Source: Dyadobacter psychrotolerans (GTDB lineage: Bacteria > Bacteroidota > Bacteroidia > Cytophagales > Spirosomataceae). From it: 64,000 nt of DNA. The translations under genes and the position numbers were made by a program. Where the stretch lies: NCBI RefSeq assembly GCF_004349265.1, contig NZ_SMFL01000002.1, positions 124,001 through 188,000 on the forward strand, read 5' to 3'. The notes beneath the pieces were generated by a model that ran no database searches, was not told the DNA's origin, and was given only the letters and a program-made list of their open reading frames with translations. This document shows positions 37,805 through 48,334 of the stretch, one piece after another (within the stretch, counting starts at the first letter, position 1; every line of letters starts with the position of its first letter).

Positions 37805-39523
37805 ATGGCATTTTTAAATATAAACTCGATTAAGGATCGCACTTTTGACGCAATCGTTGTCGGCTCCGGAATAAGCGGCGGCTGGGCAGCGAAAGAATTA
37901 ACCGAAGGCGGTTTAAAAACGCTGGTACTGGAACGCGGACGTGCCGTGAATCACATCACCGATTACCCAACCGCTTTCAAAAATCCCTGGGAGTTCGATC
38001 ATTTAGGTCAGCTTCCCAATGCAGTGAAAGAAGCCAATCCGATTGCTTCGCGCTGTTTTGCTTTTGCAGAAGATTCGGCTCAGTTTTTTGTCAAAGATGA
38101 TGAGCATCCCTATATCCAGGATAAACCATTTGACTGGATCCGCGGCTATCAGGTTGGAGGCAAGTCGCTGACCTGGGGAAGAGGAACCCAGCGGTGGTCG
38201 GAATATGATTTTGATGGTCCTGCACGGGATGGTTACGCCGTGGACTGGCCGGTACGTTACAAGGATATGGCTCCATGGTATTCGCATGTGGAAAAATTTG
38301 TCGGGATTTCGGGGAACAAAGATGGTTTGGCTCAGCTTCCCGACGGTGAATTCCTTCCGCCTCATGAAATGTCTTGCATTGAAGACCATTTCAAAAAACA
38401 GCTTGCCATAAATTATAAAAATACCCGTCCGATGGTGATCGGCAGGTGCGCACATTTAACAGTTCCAAAACCGATACACGTCGAGCAGGGGAGGGCGCAG
38501 TGCCAGCATAGAAATCTTTGCAGGAGAGGCTGCCCGTATGGCGGTTATTTCAGCAGTAACAGTTCAACATTACCCTGGGCTGAGAAAACAGGAAATTTGA
38601 CATTACGGCCCGATTCTGTCGTTCATTCGATTATTTACGATGATGCAAAGCAAAAGGCAACCGGCGTGAGAGTGATCGATGCGCATACAAAAGAGATGGT
38701 TGAATATTTTGCCAAAGTCATATTTGTAAATGGTTCAACGCTGAATACCAACCTGATTTTGTTAAATTCGAAATCCAGCCGGTTTGAGAACGGTATCGGA
38801 AATGACAGTGGTTTGGTTGGGAAATATGTTGCTTTTCATAATTTCCGGACCAATATTGTTGCAGAGCATGAAGGATTTAAGGATACTACAACGGCAGGAG
38901 TTCGGCCTAATATGTGCTACATTCCGAGGTTTCGAAATGTTTTTAAACAGGAGACAAATTTTCTCCGTGGTTATGCTGCGGGTTTTATTTCAAGCCGGGT
39001 AACCTATAACGATGAGACTTTGATCGGAGAATCATTAAAAGACAGTCTGGCCAATAAAAAGTATGGTAACTGGCGTGTCAATACAGGCATGATGGGAGAG
39101 ACGATCCCGAAGGAAACCAATTTTGTGAGCCTGGATGCCAATTTGAAGGATGCCTGGGGGATTCCTTTGCTTAAAGTATCTGTCGAATATGACGATAACG
39201 ATGAAAAGATGATCAAGGATTTCGGGGTGCAGATGTCGGAAATGCTTTCAAAAGCGGGTTTTAAAAATATAGTGGTGAATGATCTGGTTGGCAAGGCGCC
39301 CGGACTGGATATTCATGAAATGGGTGGAGTCAGAATGGGCAAGGATGAAAAAACATCGGTTCTTAACAAATGGAATCAGATGCATGGCTGCAAGAATGTG
39401 TTTGTAACCGATGGTGCCTGCATGACCTCAACCTCAACCCAAAATCCGTCATTGACTTTTATGGCTTTCACCGCAAGAGCCGCGGATTATGCGGTACGGG
39501 AAATGAAGAAAGGGAATTTGTGA
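37805..39523 (+). CDS. GMC-family FAD-dependent oxidoreductase, large subunit of a sugar dehydrogenase
   Basis: The 572-residue flavoprotein starts with an FAD-binding motif (AIVVGSGISGGWAAKELTEG) and ends with the GMC C-terminal signature STSTQNPSLTFMAFTARAAD. A Cys-rich stretch in the middle (AQCQHRNLCRRGCPYGGYF) is typical of this subgroup and may hold a redox centre. It has no leader of its own and should be exported with subunit 3. Relatives include gluconate 2-dehydrogenase and the periplasmic glucoside 3-dehydrogenases that make 3-keto sugars. The electron acceptor, usually a cytochrome c, is not encoded here. Confidence 0.9.
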   Translation: MAFLNINSIKDRTFDAIVVGSGISGGWAAKELTEGGLKTLVLERGRAVNHITDYPTAFKNPWEFDHLGQLPNAVKEANPIASRCFAFAEDSAQFFVKDDEHPYIQDKPFDWIRGYQVGGKSLTWGRGTQRWSEYDFDGPARDGYAVDWPVRYKDMAPWYSHVEKFVGISGNKDGLAQLPDGEFLPPHEMSCIEDHFKKQLAINYKNTRPMVIGRCAHLTVPKPIHVEQGRAQCQHRNLCRRGCPYGGYFSSNSSTLPWAEKTGNLTLRPDSVVHSIIYDDAKQKATGVRVIDAHTKEMVEYFAKVIFVNGSTLNTNLILLNSKSSRFENGIGNDSGLVGKYVAFHNFRTNIVAEHEGFKDTTTAGVRPNMCYIPRFRNVFKQETNFLRGYAAGFISSRVTYNDETLIGESLKDSLANKKYGNWRVNTGMMGETIPKETNFVSLDANLKDAWGIPLLKVSVEYDDNDEKMIKDFGVQMSEMLSKAGFKNIVVNDLVGKAPGLDIHEMGGVRMGKDEKTSVLNKWNQMHGCKNVFVTDGACMTSTSTQNPSLTFMAFTARAADYAVREMKKGNL

Positions 39524-39529
39524 AAATTT

Positions 39530-39555
39530 GTAACGATCCAAATCTGGATCGTTAC
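39530..39555. terminator. bidirectional hairpin between convergent genes
   Basis: GTAACGATCCA (39530-39540) and TGGATCGTTAC (39545-39555) are perfect 11-base complements around AATC. It sits in the 37 bases between the GMC stop and the desaturase stop and can serve both strands. Confidence 0.7.
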
Positions 39556-39560
39556 ATAGC

Positions 39561-40640
39561 TTATTGCAGCACGGTAGACGCTGGAACAGTAACTGAGGGT
39601 TTTTCAGATTTGGTTTTTGCCTGCAGGTAGGGCAAATGGTATTGCAGGTAAAATTGCTTTTTAAAATCTTTATAGGAACTAACCGCACCAATGCTGTTCA
39701 TAAATTTGATATAGTACCAGGCCAGATCAACCTGATGAGGCTTAAATCCGCTGCGGGCACTTTTTGGGAATAAATGGTGATTGTTGTGCCATTCACCAGC
39801 CACAATACCTGGCCATAACTGATTGACTGAGTTATCCTTGGTGCTAAAATCTATGCCTTCCCGCTGAACGTTTTCTCCTTTTCCATGTCCCTCATAATTA
39901 AAAGTACGAACGCCAACCGCCCAAAATCCCGCAGCACCAAATAAACAGCATGCCAATGCGTGGCCGCCCATCAGGTAAAACATCGCATACCAAAAACCCC
40001 AGTTGAGCACCCACGAAAGCAACGCATTTCCAGGATTTATATAAGATCCCCATTTTTGATATTGTGCATACGTGTTGGCTGTAACACCTGTATGTCTCAT
40101 TAACAGCTTAACGCGGTTGTAATCCTTTTCACTAAGATCCTTGGCAATCGGCTGGTGGTTGACATCGGCCAGGAAGCAGTAAAGGAAGCCGGCCTGGGCA
40201 TTATAAGGATCACCCGGCTGGTCGGACTTGGCGTGATGTACGTGATGGGAGATTACATAAATCTCTTCCGGTATCATGCTGACAGTCAGATTCTGAGTGA
40301 AAAACCGCCAAAATCCGTTACTAAACTTATAGGCTCCGTGAGTGCAATATCTGTGATGCCAGATCGTACCATGTGTTCCCATGATGATCATACTGTACAG
40401 AAAAGCAGCCAGCAGTGTCCACAAAGTGAAATATTCAAATATAAATAAATACAAAAAAGGCACCATGCAAAGCACCTTCATCCAGCTCATAAAAGGCAGC
40501 CAGTTACGCTTGTCTGCGAAAATATTTAGTCTTGAAAAAAACTCGCTTATGATCTGTCCCGGTTTGGGTTTAATCAGTTCACCTTCTGCGTTTTTCCATC
40601 CGTACGAAGGCGGCTGGAGTACAATATCAATAAATGCCAT
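39561..40640 (-). CDS. acyl-CoA desaturase (delta-9 fatty acid desaturase type)
   Basis: A 359-residue membrane di-iron desaturase. The three histidine boxes are present: HGTIWHH starting at H90, HHVHH at 132-136 and HNNHH at 285-289. Hydrophobic helices occur near 52-88 and 205-245. It should introduce a double bond into saturated acyl chains in the inner membrane, adjusting fluidity. It appears monocistronic. No redox partner gene is adjacent. Confidence 0.9.
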   Translation of the reverse strand: MAFIDIVLQPPSYGWKNAEGELIKPKPGQIISEFFSRLNIFADKRNWLPFMSWMKVLCMVPFLYLFIFEYFTLWTLLAAFLYSMIIMGTHGTIWHHRYCTHGAYKFSNGFWRFFTQNLTVSMIPEEIYVISHHVHHAKSDQPGDPYNAQAGFLYCFLADVNHQPIAKDLSEKDYNRVKLLMRHTGVTANTYAQYQKWGSYINPGNALLSWVLNWGFWYAMFYLMGGHALACCLFGAAGFWAVGVRTFNYEGHGKGENVQREGIDFSTKDNSVNQLWPGIVAGEWHNNHHLFPKSARSGFKPHQVDLAWYYIKFMNSIGAVSSYKDFKKQFYLQYHLPYLQAKTKSEKPSVTVPASTVLQ

Positions 40641-40930
40641 ATTATTTAGTTAGATGGAATAGCCGGGATTCTTTGCATGCGCCGTCAGAAATCGTTCAGT
40701 CTAGTAATCAGGTTGAACGTTCTCAAAAAGCAGAATTTAAAGTGAATTGAATTTTGGGTCAAACTTGTTTGAAGGACCAAGTGAGTAAACAGAGTTTAAC
40801 CTTAGCAGTATCGTGAAGTCATTCCAGTACAAAACGCTGAAAATCAATAATTGTTGGGTAAATATAAAATAAGTTCGATAGATATACGATAATATTTATT
40901 TTTCCATACTAGTAAACGGAGGATATTATA

Positions 40931-42682
40931 TTAAACGTGAATACGCCTTTCACCAATCTGCTGTCTCCACATCGCAAAGTACAGTCCTTTTTGACCCAGT
41001 AAATCCTCATGCGATCCCGTCTCCACAATCTTTCCTTTTTCAAGCACATAAATGACGTCGGCATGCATAATCGTCGACAACCGGTGTGCGATCAGGATCG
41101 TCATTTGCTCGCCGTTTGAAGAAACATCTTTGATTGTTGCAGTAATATCTTCTTCCGTCAGCGAGTCAAGTGCCGAGGTTGCTTCGTCAAAAATAAGTAG
41201 TCGCGGTTTTCTCAGTAAAGCTCTGGCAATAGAAATCCGCTGTTTTTCACCACCTGAAAGTTTCATCCCGTTTTCACCGAGCACGGTTTGTACACCTTTT
41301 TCTGCTTTGGCAATCAATGCTGTTGCTGACGCTTTCTGCAAGGCCTGGGTTATATCAAGGTCAATTGCGGACGGATTGGCATACAAAAGATTATCCCGAA
41401 TAGTACCCGCAAAAAGCTGTGTATCCTGGGTTACAAACCCGATTTGCCGTCTTAATGGATTGTAACGGATCGTTGAGGAATTCTCCTGGTTAAAATAAAT
41501 ATTTCCCTCCACAGGTAAGTAAAGCCCTATGAGTAATTTAACCAAAGTAGATTTCCCCGAACCAGATGGTCCTACAAAAGCAATAGTCTGCCCGGATTTA
41601 ACGCTGAAAGATATTTTATCGATGGCGTTGTAGCCGGCCGTTTTGTGCCGGAATATCACATTGTCGAATTGCAAACTCACCAACGGGCCAACCTCGACAG
41701 AATTTTCGGGCCGCTGCTCAACGGGTTTCTGCATGAGCTGATCAAATATCTTTACAGATGCATCAACTTCTCTGTATTGCAAAATCAGGTTTCCCAAATC
41801 CTGCAAAGGTCCAAAGATAGCCGTGGAGATAAACTGCATGGCAATCAGTTCACCGGTCGTAAGCACTTTCCTGAAAATCAGCCAAAGTAATATGAAAAGG
41901 ATCGACTGCTTTAAAACGTTGAGCGTTACGCCCTGTAGAAAAGTGAGTATGCTTACCTTTCTCGCTTTGAACATTTCCAGCTCAAAAATTTCCCGTGTCT
42001 GTTTGTTTAATCTTCTGATTTCAGAAAAAGTTAAGCCCAGACTTTTTACCAGCTCAATATTGCGCAGACTTTCGGTGATGATTCCGGCCTGTGCATTGGT
42101 TTGTTTGTTGATACTGCGCTGAATGCTCTTAATCTTTTTTGATAAAAGTCCGGTAAGCGATCCCAGAACAAGCACACCGACCAGAAAAACGGGTATGAGC
42201 ATCCAGTTTTTATTTATACTGTACCAAAGAAGGAAACCAACGCTGATGAGTGAAGAAAAGAGGATGTTGATAAAAGAATTGACAAAACGCTCCGTATCGG
42301 TTTTTACTTTTTGCAAAACAGACAAGGTTGTACCGCTTCTGTTCTCTTCAAATTCCTGAAAAGAAAGTCTGAGTGTTTGTTTCAGGCCATCATTGAAAAT
42401 GTTCATCCCAAAATGAGCAACCGCCTTGCGGGTAAGGTATTCCTGGCAGGATTTACAAAGTTTAGAAACTACCGCGATTCCGGCTGCAATCAACAGCCAG
42501 TACAAAACGCTGTTGATTAGTTCTTTCTCCGTCAGATTCTTTGGGTTGCCGGCATAATCATCAACAATACGTCCGAAGATCAGCGGATCCAGAAGGGTTA
42601 GCAATTGTGCTGCTGCCGCTAAAAAAAGAGATATGGCAATTAGTTTTCGCTGCGGCCGGAGGTATTTCCAAAGTGTACTCAT
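40931..42682 (-). CDS. ABC exporter, fused membrane and ATP-binding domains
   Basis: A half-transporter of 583 residues. The N-terminal ABC_membrane domain has six predicted helices between about 12 and 305. The ATPase domain follows, with Walker A GPSGSGKST at 371-379, the signature LSGGEKQ from 475, Walker B LLIFDE at 495-500, and the H-loop in LIAHRLSTI. It resembles MsbA/multidrug or lipid exporters and should function as a homodimer in the inner membrane. No accessory protein is adjacent, so the substrate is open. Confidence 0.92.
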   Translation of the reverse strand: MSTLWKYLRPQRKLIAISLFLAAAAQLLTLLDPLIFGRIVDDYAGNPKNLTEKELINSVLYWLLIAAGIAVVSKLCKSCQEYLTRKAVAHFGMNIFNDGLKQTLRLSFQEFEENRSGTTLSVLQKVKTDTERFVNSFINILFSSLISVGFLLWYSINKNWMLIPVFLVGVLVLGSLTGLLSKKIKSIQRSINKQTNAQAGIITESLRNIELVKSLGLTFSEIRRLNKQTREIFELEMFKARKVSILTFLQGVTLNVLKQSILFILLWLIFRKVLTTGELIAMQFISTAIFGPLQDLGNLILQYREVDASVKIFDQLMQKPVEQRPENSVEVGPLVSLQFDNVIFRHKTAGYNAIDKISFSVKSGQTIAFVGPSGSGKSTLVKLLIGLYLPVEGNIYFNQENSSTIRYNPLRRQIGFVTQDTQLFAGTIRDNLLYANPSAIDLDITQALQKASATALIAKAEKGVQTVLGENGMKLSGGEKQRISIARALLRKPRLLIFDEATSALDSLTEEDITATIKDVSSNGEQMTILIAHRLSTIMHADVIYVLEKGKIVETGSHEDLLGQKGLYFAMWRQQIGERRIHV

Positions 42683-43593
42683 GTAAGGTTTTTAGTATTT
42701 CAATCCAAATTTGCGGAATTGACTTTTAAAGAATTGTGGGTTGAAATGAAAACGCAACAAGAGATCTAATTTTTATGCCAGCAGGAAAGGTTGGACTCTT
42801 CTCTCTGGTTAAACGGGTTGTTTGACGATAAAAAAGCCAGGAGAATGTCAGTTGAATTAAAGCGTTAAGAAATATTTGGAACAGTTGACGAAGGTTGAAT
42901 TTTACAATGTATCGCTGTTATGTCTGGCTGCAATCAATTTTGGCAATATTTTATTCGGAATTAATTGCAAAATACCAATATATGCAGTTTTGATTTTTGT
43001 AAACAACAGAATAATTATCAATACTTGTTAAAATCGCCGGGGTTTCAGTTAAAATCCGTCAATAATTCAAATTACGATGTGCCTAATATTGTACATGCAA
43101 AACTGAAAAGGTCACTATGGCAATTAAGAATTTAGTCATTTTAGCAATTTTTTTTATTCTATAATTAATCTTTTGCCAAATAGTCAATTGCTATTTACAG
43201 TGTCACACGTATGAGAATACAAATATCCTGTTATGGTTAACGTATAATACAAACCGTTATTATTTATGGGTAACTTTTCTGGTTTAAACTCCGGGCAGAA
43301 TTTCTATGCATAACTTGGTGTAGTGGTGTGTTTTGATAGCCAGTAAAAATGAATTAAAGTTATTTATACCGTTTCTGTGGTGTGGTGCATGTTCAGGGTT
43401 TCTGCAGTCTTTGTTTTGGCTGGGGAAATTGTAAGAGCATCGTAGTGTGTGTTAATTAAATGTTTGACTGCCCGTGCGCAAGTCATTGATTTTTACCCCG
43501 AACATCTTTCGATTTCGGGGATGATCCTGTTTTGAATACCCTTTTTTTTACATATCCAGTTAAGTTAAAATGTTGCTCCTTAAATAACCATTT
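42683..43593. other. long intergenic region before third susC
   Basis: About 900 AT-rich bases between divergent genes. A hairpin CCCCGAA/TTCGGGG at 43496-43520 lies about 75 bases before the susC ATG and may be part of its leader. No reading frame longer than about 20 codons looks real. I find no match to a known riboswitch and no clear Bacteroidota -33/-7 promoter pair. Confidence 0.45.
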
Positions 43594-46500
43594 ATGAAAA
43601 AGTATGTTTATCTACTAGCCTTTTTGATGCTGGCCCAGATTTCCTGGGCGCAAAACCGAACCGTTTCCGGTAAGGTTATCGGCAAAAAAGACAATTTGCC
43701 TGTTCCGGGTGCTACCATAAGGGTAGAGGGAACAAACACCGGTACCCAGACAAACTCGGACGGAAGTTTCACAGTTCAAATCGCCGACAAAAGTGTGCTG
43801 GCTGTCTCTTTTATTGGTTACTTAAAGCAAACTGTGCAGACAGACAGCAGAAACCAATACGAGATTTTTTTAACCGAAGATGCAACCGCATTACAGGAGG
43901 TAGTAATCAACGCGGCCTACGGAACTTCTGACAAAAAAGCCTTTACAGGTTCTGCAACGGTCGTAAGCGCTGAACGTATTATGTCAACGCAGCCAACGAA
44001 CATTTCACAGTCTTTGCAGGGTGCAAGTCCTGGTGTTCAGGTGCTTAATACCAATGGTGCTCCGGGAAGTGATGCAACAATTGTTATCCGCGGACTAAGT
44101 TCGGTAGGTGGTGGTAACAACCCGCTTTATATCCTGGATGGTATGCCTTATGACGGAAATTTGAACTCGATCAATCCAAATGATATCGAGTCGATGACGG
44201 TACTTAAAGATGCGGCTGCAACAACACTTTACGGTTCACGCGCGGCAAATGGTGTACTTGTAATCACAACCAAAAAAGGAGCCAGCGGCAAGCCTTCTAT
44301 CAATATCCGCAGTAATTTCGGTTATTCCGACATGGCTGTTTCTTATCCCGACAGACTTTCTCCGCAGCAGCTTCTGGAAGTTTCCTGGGAAGCATTAAGA
44401 AACGGAAGACTTGACCGGGGCATTTCGCCCGAAATTGCAGCGCAGTACGCAACGGATAACGTTGTTTTGGAATATTTTCAGGACAAAAATAAAAATGTAT
44501 ACAACACGCCAACACCGATCGGTTTGGATGGAAAACTGAAACCGGATGCAGTCCAGCTTTTTGAAGGTGACTGGCTGGGAGAGTATTTCTCTCCTCGTTT
44601 GAGACAGGAATACAGCCTTGATATCAGCGGTGCTGTTGGTGAAAATAACAAGACATCCTACTTTATATCAGGATCGTACCTGAATGACAAAGGAAGCTTT
44701 AAAGTGCAGGAATTTGGCCGTTTTTCAGGTCGGGCTAATGTTACTTCGCAGGTGAGCAAATGGTTGAGTCTTGGCACAAACCTTTCCTATACCCACTCCA
44801 ACCAGCAAAATCCAAATGTACAGGCGCGTTTTACGCGGGTAATGCCAACGCTTTATCCTGTTTACGAATGGGATTATACCAATAATGCTTACGTACGTGA
44901 TCCCTACGGAAACCTGATGCCGGACTACGGTGACAGAACCCGTACTGAATGGAGAGGCTGGAACCCTGGTTTTGTGAGCGATTACAAAAATCCTTATGAC
45001 TGGAACTTCGACTACAACCAGGTTGATAACATGTCAACCAGAAACTTTGTTGAAGCACAGATTCTGCCGTTCCTGAAATTCAGAAGTGGTTTGAGTACAG
45101 ATTATCAGATGACCTCGGGTCATAACTATCAGTCCGCTACGCTGACTTCAACGGCTGCAACCGGCGGCTGGTCTTCAAGATCTGCCAACAGAAGGTTTTC
45201 ATTTACTTTCAATAACCTGTTGACTTTTGATAAAGATTTTGGTCTTCACAATGTAAATGTTTTGGTAGGACAGGAAATGTACCGTGCACGTTATAACTAT
45301 CTGAGTGCTTCCAAACAAAGATTTGCGCTTGGTGGTTTGTATGAATTAGGTGCTGCAGCTGAAATGTCAGCTTCAAGTTCATCTGAAGACAACTACCGGC
45401 TGATGAGTTATCTGTCCCGCGTAGAATACAATTACAATGAAAAATATTACCTGTCTGGTAGTTTCCGGAAAGACGGATCTTCACGGTTCTCAGTTGACAA
45501 CCGTTGGGGTAACTTCTGGTCTTTGGGCGGAGCGTGGATTATGTCAGGGGAGCGTTTTCTTCATGATGTTTCATGGATCGATAACCTGAAATTAAGAGGC
45601 AGCCACGGTGTGGTTGGTAATGACCAGGTGGCGGCCGGATATTATGCTTACCAGGGACTTTACGCAACAGGAAGAAATGATTACAACGATCCGGGTGTAT
45701 TGCTTTCAAAATTGCCAACACCAAATCTGGTTTGGGAAAGTAATGTTCAGACGGATATTGGTGTTGATTTCCAATTATTTGGCCGTCGTCTGCACGGATC
45801 GGTTGACTGGTTTAACCGTACATCGAAAGACCTTATTTTCGCAAGACCGCTGGCACCATCTGTTGGTTTGAGCAGCATCTCGGAAAACATTGGTGATGTA
45901 AGAAACTCTGGTCTTGAACTGGAATTGGGAACTTATGTTTTCAAGAACAAAAACTTTACCTGGAACATCGACCTGAATGCTTCACGTTACAAAAACGAAA
46001 TTACCCGTCTTCCTCAAAACGAGATCATCGACGGTCGTTTCAAAATGGTTGAAGGCAAATCACGTTACGAATTCTTCCTGGTAGACTGGGCTGGTGTAAG
46101 CCCTACAACGGGTAACAATACCTGGTACAAATACAATGCAGATGGCGGAAGAGAAGTTACCGAGGTTTATGCAGATGTAAACAATAACGATCAGAAACGT
46201 TTCCAGGGAAGCTCACTTCCGGATCTTTTCGGAGCGCTGACAAACTCATTCACTTTCAAAGGATTTGACCTTTCGGTGATGATGTATTACAGCATTGGCG
46301 GAAAAATCTATGACGCTGACTACGCAGAAGGTGTAAGGTACAGAAGAGGTTTTAACATGGCTACGGACATTTTGGATCGCTGGACGCCTGAGAATACCGA
46401 CACTAAAATCCCTCGTATCTCAGAATTTACCCAGACTAACGTAGGATCTGGTTCATCTCAGTATCTTTTTGACAACAGCTTTTTAAGACTGCGTAATGTG

Positions 46501-46722
46501 TCTCTTGGATATTCTCTTCCAAAAACAATTACAGATAAAATGCGTGTTGGAAACATCAAATTCTTTGCACAGGGAACCAACCTTTTCACATGGGGAGCAG
46601 CTGCTAAAAGAGGAAGTGACCCTGAAACCGGTTTGAACGGTACGGTTGCTAACGGAACAAACGGCGACGGCGCAGGTTCAATCAGAAAGAGCTGGTCATT
46701 TGGAATCCAGGCTACTTTGTAA
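43594..46722 (+). CDS. SusC/RagA-family TonB-linked outer-membrane transporter
   Basis: A 1042-residue importer. The signal peptide ends QISWAQ (about residue 20), followed directly by the CarboxypepD_reg-like domain (VSGKVIGKKDNLPVPGATIR). The marker region is QEVVINAAYGTSDKKAFTGS, followed by the plug (VIRGLSSVGGGNNPLYILDG) and barrel strands to the end (SWSFGIQATL). There is no STN domain. SusD starts 34 bases after the stop, and two peptidase genes follow on the same strand, suggesting import of peptides. Confidence 0.94.
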   Translation: MKKYVYLLAFLMLAQISWAQNRTVSGKVIGKKDNLPVPGATIRVEGTNTGTQTNSDGSFTVQIADKSVLAVSFIGYLKQTVQTDSRNQYEIFLTEDATALQEVVINAAYGTSDKKAFTGSATVVSAERIMSTQPTNISQSLQGASPGVQVLNTNGAPGSDATIVIRGLSSVGGGNNPLYILDGMPYDGNLNSINPNDIESMTVLKDAAATTLYGSRAANGVLVITTKKGASGKPSINIRSNFGYSDMAVSYPDRLSPQQLLEVSWEALRNGRLDRGISPEIAAQYATDNVVLEYFQDKNKNVYNTPTPIGLDGKLKPDAVQLFEGDWLGEYFSPRLRQEYSLDISGAVGENNKTSYFISGSYLNDKGSFKVQEFGRFSGRANVTSQVSKWLSLGTNLSYTHSNQQNPNVQARFTRVMPTLYPVYEWDYTNNAYVRDPYGNLMPDYGDRTRTEWRGWNPGFVSDYKNPYDWNFDYNQVDNMSTRNFVEAQILPFLKFRSGLSTDYQMTSGHNYQSATLTSTAATGGWSSRSANRRFSFTFNNLLTFDKDFGLHNVNVLVGQEMYRARYNYLSASKQRFALGGLYELGAAAEMSASSSSEDNYRLMSYLSRVEYNYNEKYYLSGSFRKDGSSRFSVDNRWGNFWSLGGAWIMSGERFLHDVSWIDNLKLRGSHGVVGNDQVAAGYYAYQGLYATGRNDYNDPGVLLSKLPTPNLVWESNVQTDIGVDFQLFGRRLHGSVDWFNRTSKDLIFARPLAPSVGLSSISENIGDVRNSGLELELGTYVFKNKNFTWNIDLNASRYKNEITRLPQNEIIDGRFKMVEGKSRYEFFLVDWAGVSPTTGNNTWYKYNADGGREVTEVYADVNNNDQKRFQGSSLPDLFGALTNSFTFKGFDLSVMMYYSIGGKIYDADYAEGVRYRRGFNMATDILDRWTPENTDTKIPRISEFTQTNVGSGSSQYLFDNSFLRLRNVSLGYSLPKTITDKMRVGNIKFFAQGTNLFTWGAAAKRGSDPETGLNGTVANGTNGDGAGSIRKSWSFGIQATL

Positions 46723-46756
46723 ATCACGATATCAAAGCAAATAAAATATTAAAGAC

Positions 46757-48199
46757 ATGAAGTTTAAAAAGATTTTTACATGCTCATTAGCAGCCATGCT
46801 GGCAGTTTTCTCAGCTGGTTGTGAGAGCGATTTCCTGGAAACCGGACCTTCCACTTCCATTTCAGATGAACTATTGTTCAGAACGGTTGGCGGTGCTCAG
46901 AACGCCATCAACGGTGTTTACAATTACATGCGTCTTAGAAGCACAGACATCGAATACGGATCAGTTCTTCAATTCAACAACGGATTTGACATCATGGGTC
47001 AGGATCTGATTGTCCGCAACTCGATGGGGCAAATGCAGATTTATTATGCTCATAATAGTAATGTTAGCCGTGCAGATGGTGCCCTGACGGGCCAATTGTG
47101 GTCGTATTATTACACGATCATCAATAACGTCAACATCATTCTGGACAACATTGACAAAGCAGAAGGAAACGCGGCTCAGAAAGATGCGATCAGAGGACAG
47201 GCAATGGCAATCAGGGGGTGGTCTTATTTCAATTTGATTCGTGCCTACCAGCAAACTTATGCGATCGCCAAGGATATGCCGGGTGTTCCGTACTATTCGG
47301 TTGGAGGAACGACGGAAGGTAAACCACGCGAAAAAGTATCTGTTGTTTATGCCAATATCGTCACTGATTTGAAGGCAGCCATTGACATACTTGGACCCTA
47401 CAGCAGAGCCTATAAAAGCCAGGTTAATAAATCTGTTGCGCAGGGAATACTTGCAGAAGTGTATCTGACGATGGAAGATTGGACCAATGCAGCCGCGGTT
47501 GCAAAAGCTGCGAAAGTTGGTTTTCCTTTGATGAATCAGACTCAATTCCAGTCCGGTTTTAACGACTGGGCACTTGGAGAATGGATGTGGGGCGTTCACC
47601 AGTCTTCTACCCAGAATTTTGGAAACGGATCGCCTTTCACGCTTTGGGCTAACCAGACAAGAGGAACAAGATGGACTTTTGATTTTCTTTATGTAAATGA
47701 TAAATTTAAAGATCTGTTTGAAAAAGACGATGTAAGAAACCAGTTCTGGTTCAGAACAGACCATGGCCTTTGGACTTCAAACAAGTTCCGCGAAGCTCAG
47801 GACGATTTCTATGGTGATGTTGTCATGATGCGTTCAGCAGAAATGTACCTGATAGAAGCAGAAGCACTGGCCAGGTCTGGTAAAGAAACCGAATCAAAAG
47901 AAGTGCTTTGGCAATTGCAGGATGCACGTAAAGCCACCCGCTCAGTTGCGAGTGGAAATGCCTATATCGAACAGATTTTGCTTGAAAGAAGAAAAGAGCT
48001 TTATTCGGAGGGAATGGCCTGGTTTGATATGATCAGAACCGGAAAAGGATTTACCCGTTCAGGAGATCACCCGGCTATTGTTTCACTTCCGGCCCGTTCG
48101 TGGAGATTCATCTTGCAGCTTCCGACGACTGAGTTCAACAGTAATAAAAGTCTGGTTACTGCGGATCAAAATCCTTACGAAGGTATTTATCAGCCTTAA
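46757..48199 (+). CDS. SusD/RagB-family lipoprotein
   Basis: This 480-residue lipoprotein has a leader ending VFSAGC with C22 as lipidation site, then ESDFLETGPSTSISDELLF. SusD helices are seen in AIRGWSYFNLIRAYQQ, MRSAEMYLIEAEALARSG and LERRKELYSEGMAWFDMIR. It is on the short side for the family. It completes the uptake complex with the preceding SusC. Confidence 0.92.
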   Translation: MKFKKIFTCSLAAMLAVFSAGCESDFLETGPSTSISDELLFRTVGGAQNAINGVYNYMRLRSTDIEYGSVLQFNNGFDIMGQDLIVRNSMGQMQIYYAHNSNVSRADGALTGQLWSYYYTIINNVNIILDNIDKAEGNAAQKDAIRGQAMAIRGWSYFNLIRAYQQTYAIAKDMPGVPYYSVGGTTEGKPREKVSVVYANIVTDLKAAIDILGPYSRAYKSQVNKSVAQGILAEVYLTMEDWTNAAAVAKAAKVGFPLMNQTQFQSGFNDWALGEWMWGVHQSSTQNFGNGSPFTLWANQTRGTRWTFDFLYVNDKFKDLFEKDDVRNQFWFRTDHGLWTSNKFREAQDDFYGDVVMMRSAEMYLIEAEALARSGKETESKEVLWQLQDARKATRSVASGNAYIEQILLERRKELYSEGMAWFDMIRTGKGFTRSGDHPAIVSLPARSWRFILQLPTTEFNSNKSLVTADQNPYEGIYQP

Positions 48200-48268
48200 T
48201 GCAGGATTTTTCCTGAACCTGATTTTTAAATAAAAATGAGGACTTACAAATAAGAAAAATTAACAATG

Positions 48269-48299
48269 GCAGCATCAGGGCTTATTTTCCTGGTGCTGC
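48269..48299 (+). terminator. hairpin after third susD
   Basis: GCAGCATCAGG (48269-48279) and CCTGGTGCTGC (48289-48299) pair over 11 positions with one G-U. Only a short TATGATCTTTT follows. It separates susD from the S9 peptidase gene and may reduce read-through rather than abolish it. Confidence 0.5.
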
Positions 48300-48334
48300 T
48301 ATGATCTTTTAACCATCATCCTTAACCTTAAGAA

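Noticed and set aside
40641..40930. Gap between desaturase and ABC exporter checked for RNA elements
   Set aside because: Only a weak TCAAAC/GTTTGA palindrome was seen; no riboswitch, tRNA or terminator pattern was convincing.
43117..43164. 15-codon hydrophobic mini-frame (MAIKNLVILAIFFIL) in the third susC upstream region
   Set aside because: Very AT-rich context makes such hydrophobic frames likely by chance; no terminator or conserved start was seen.
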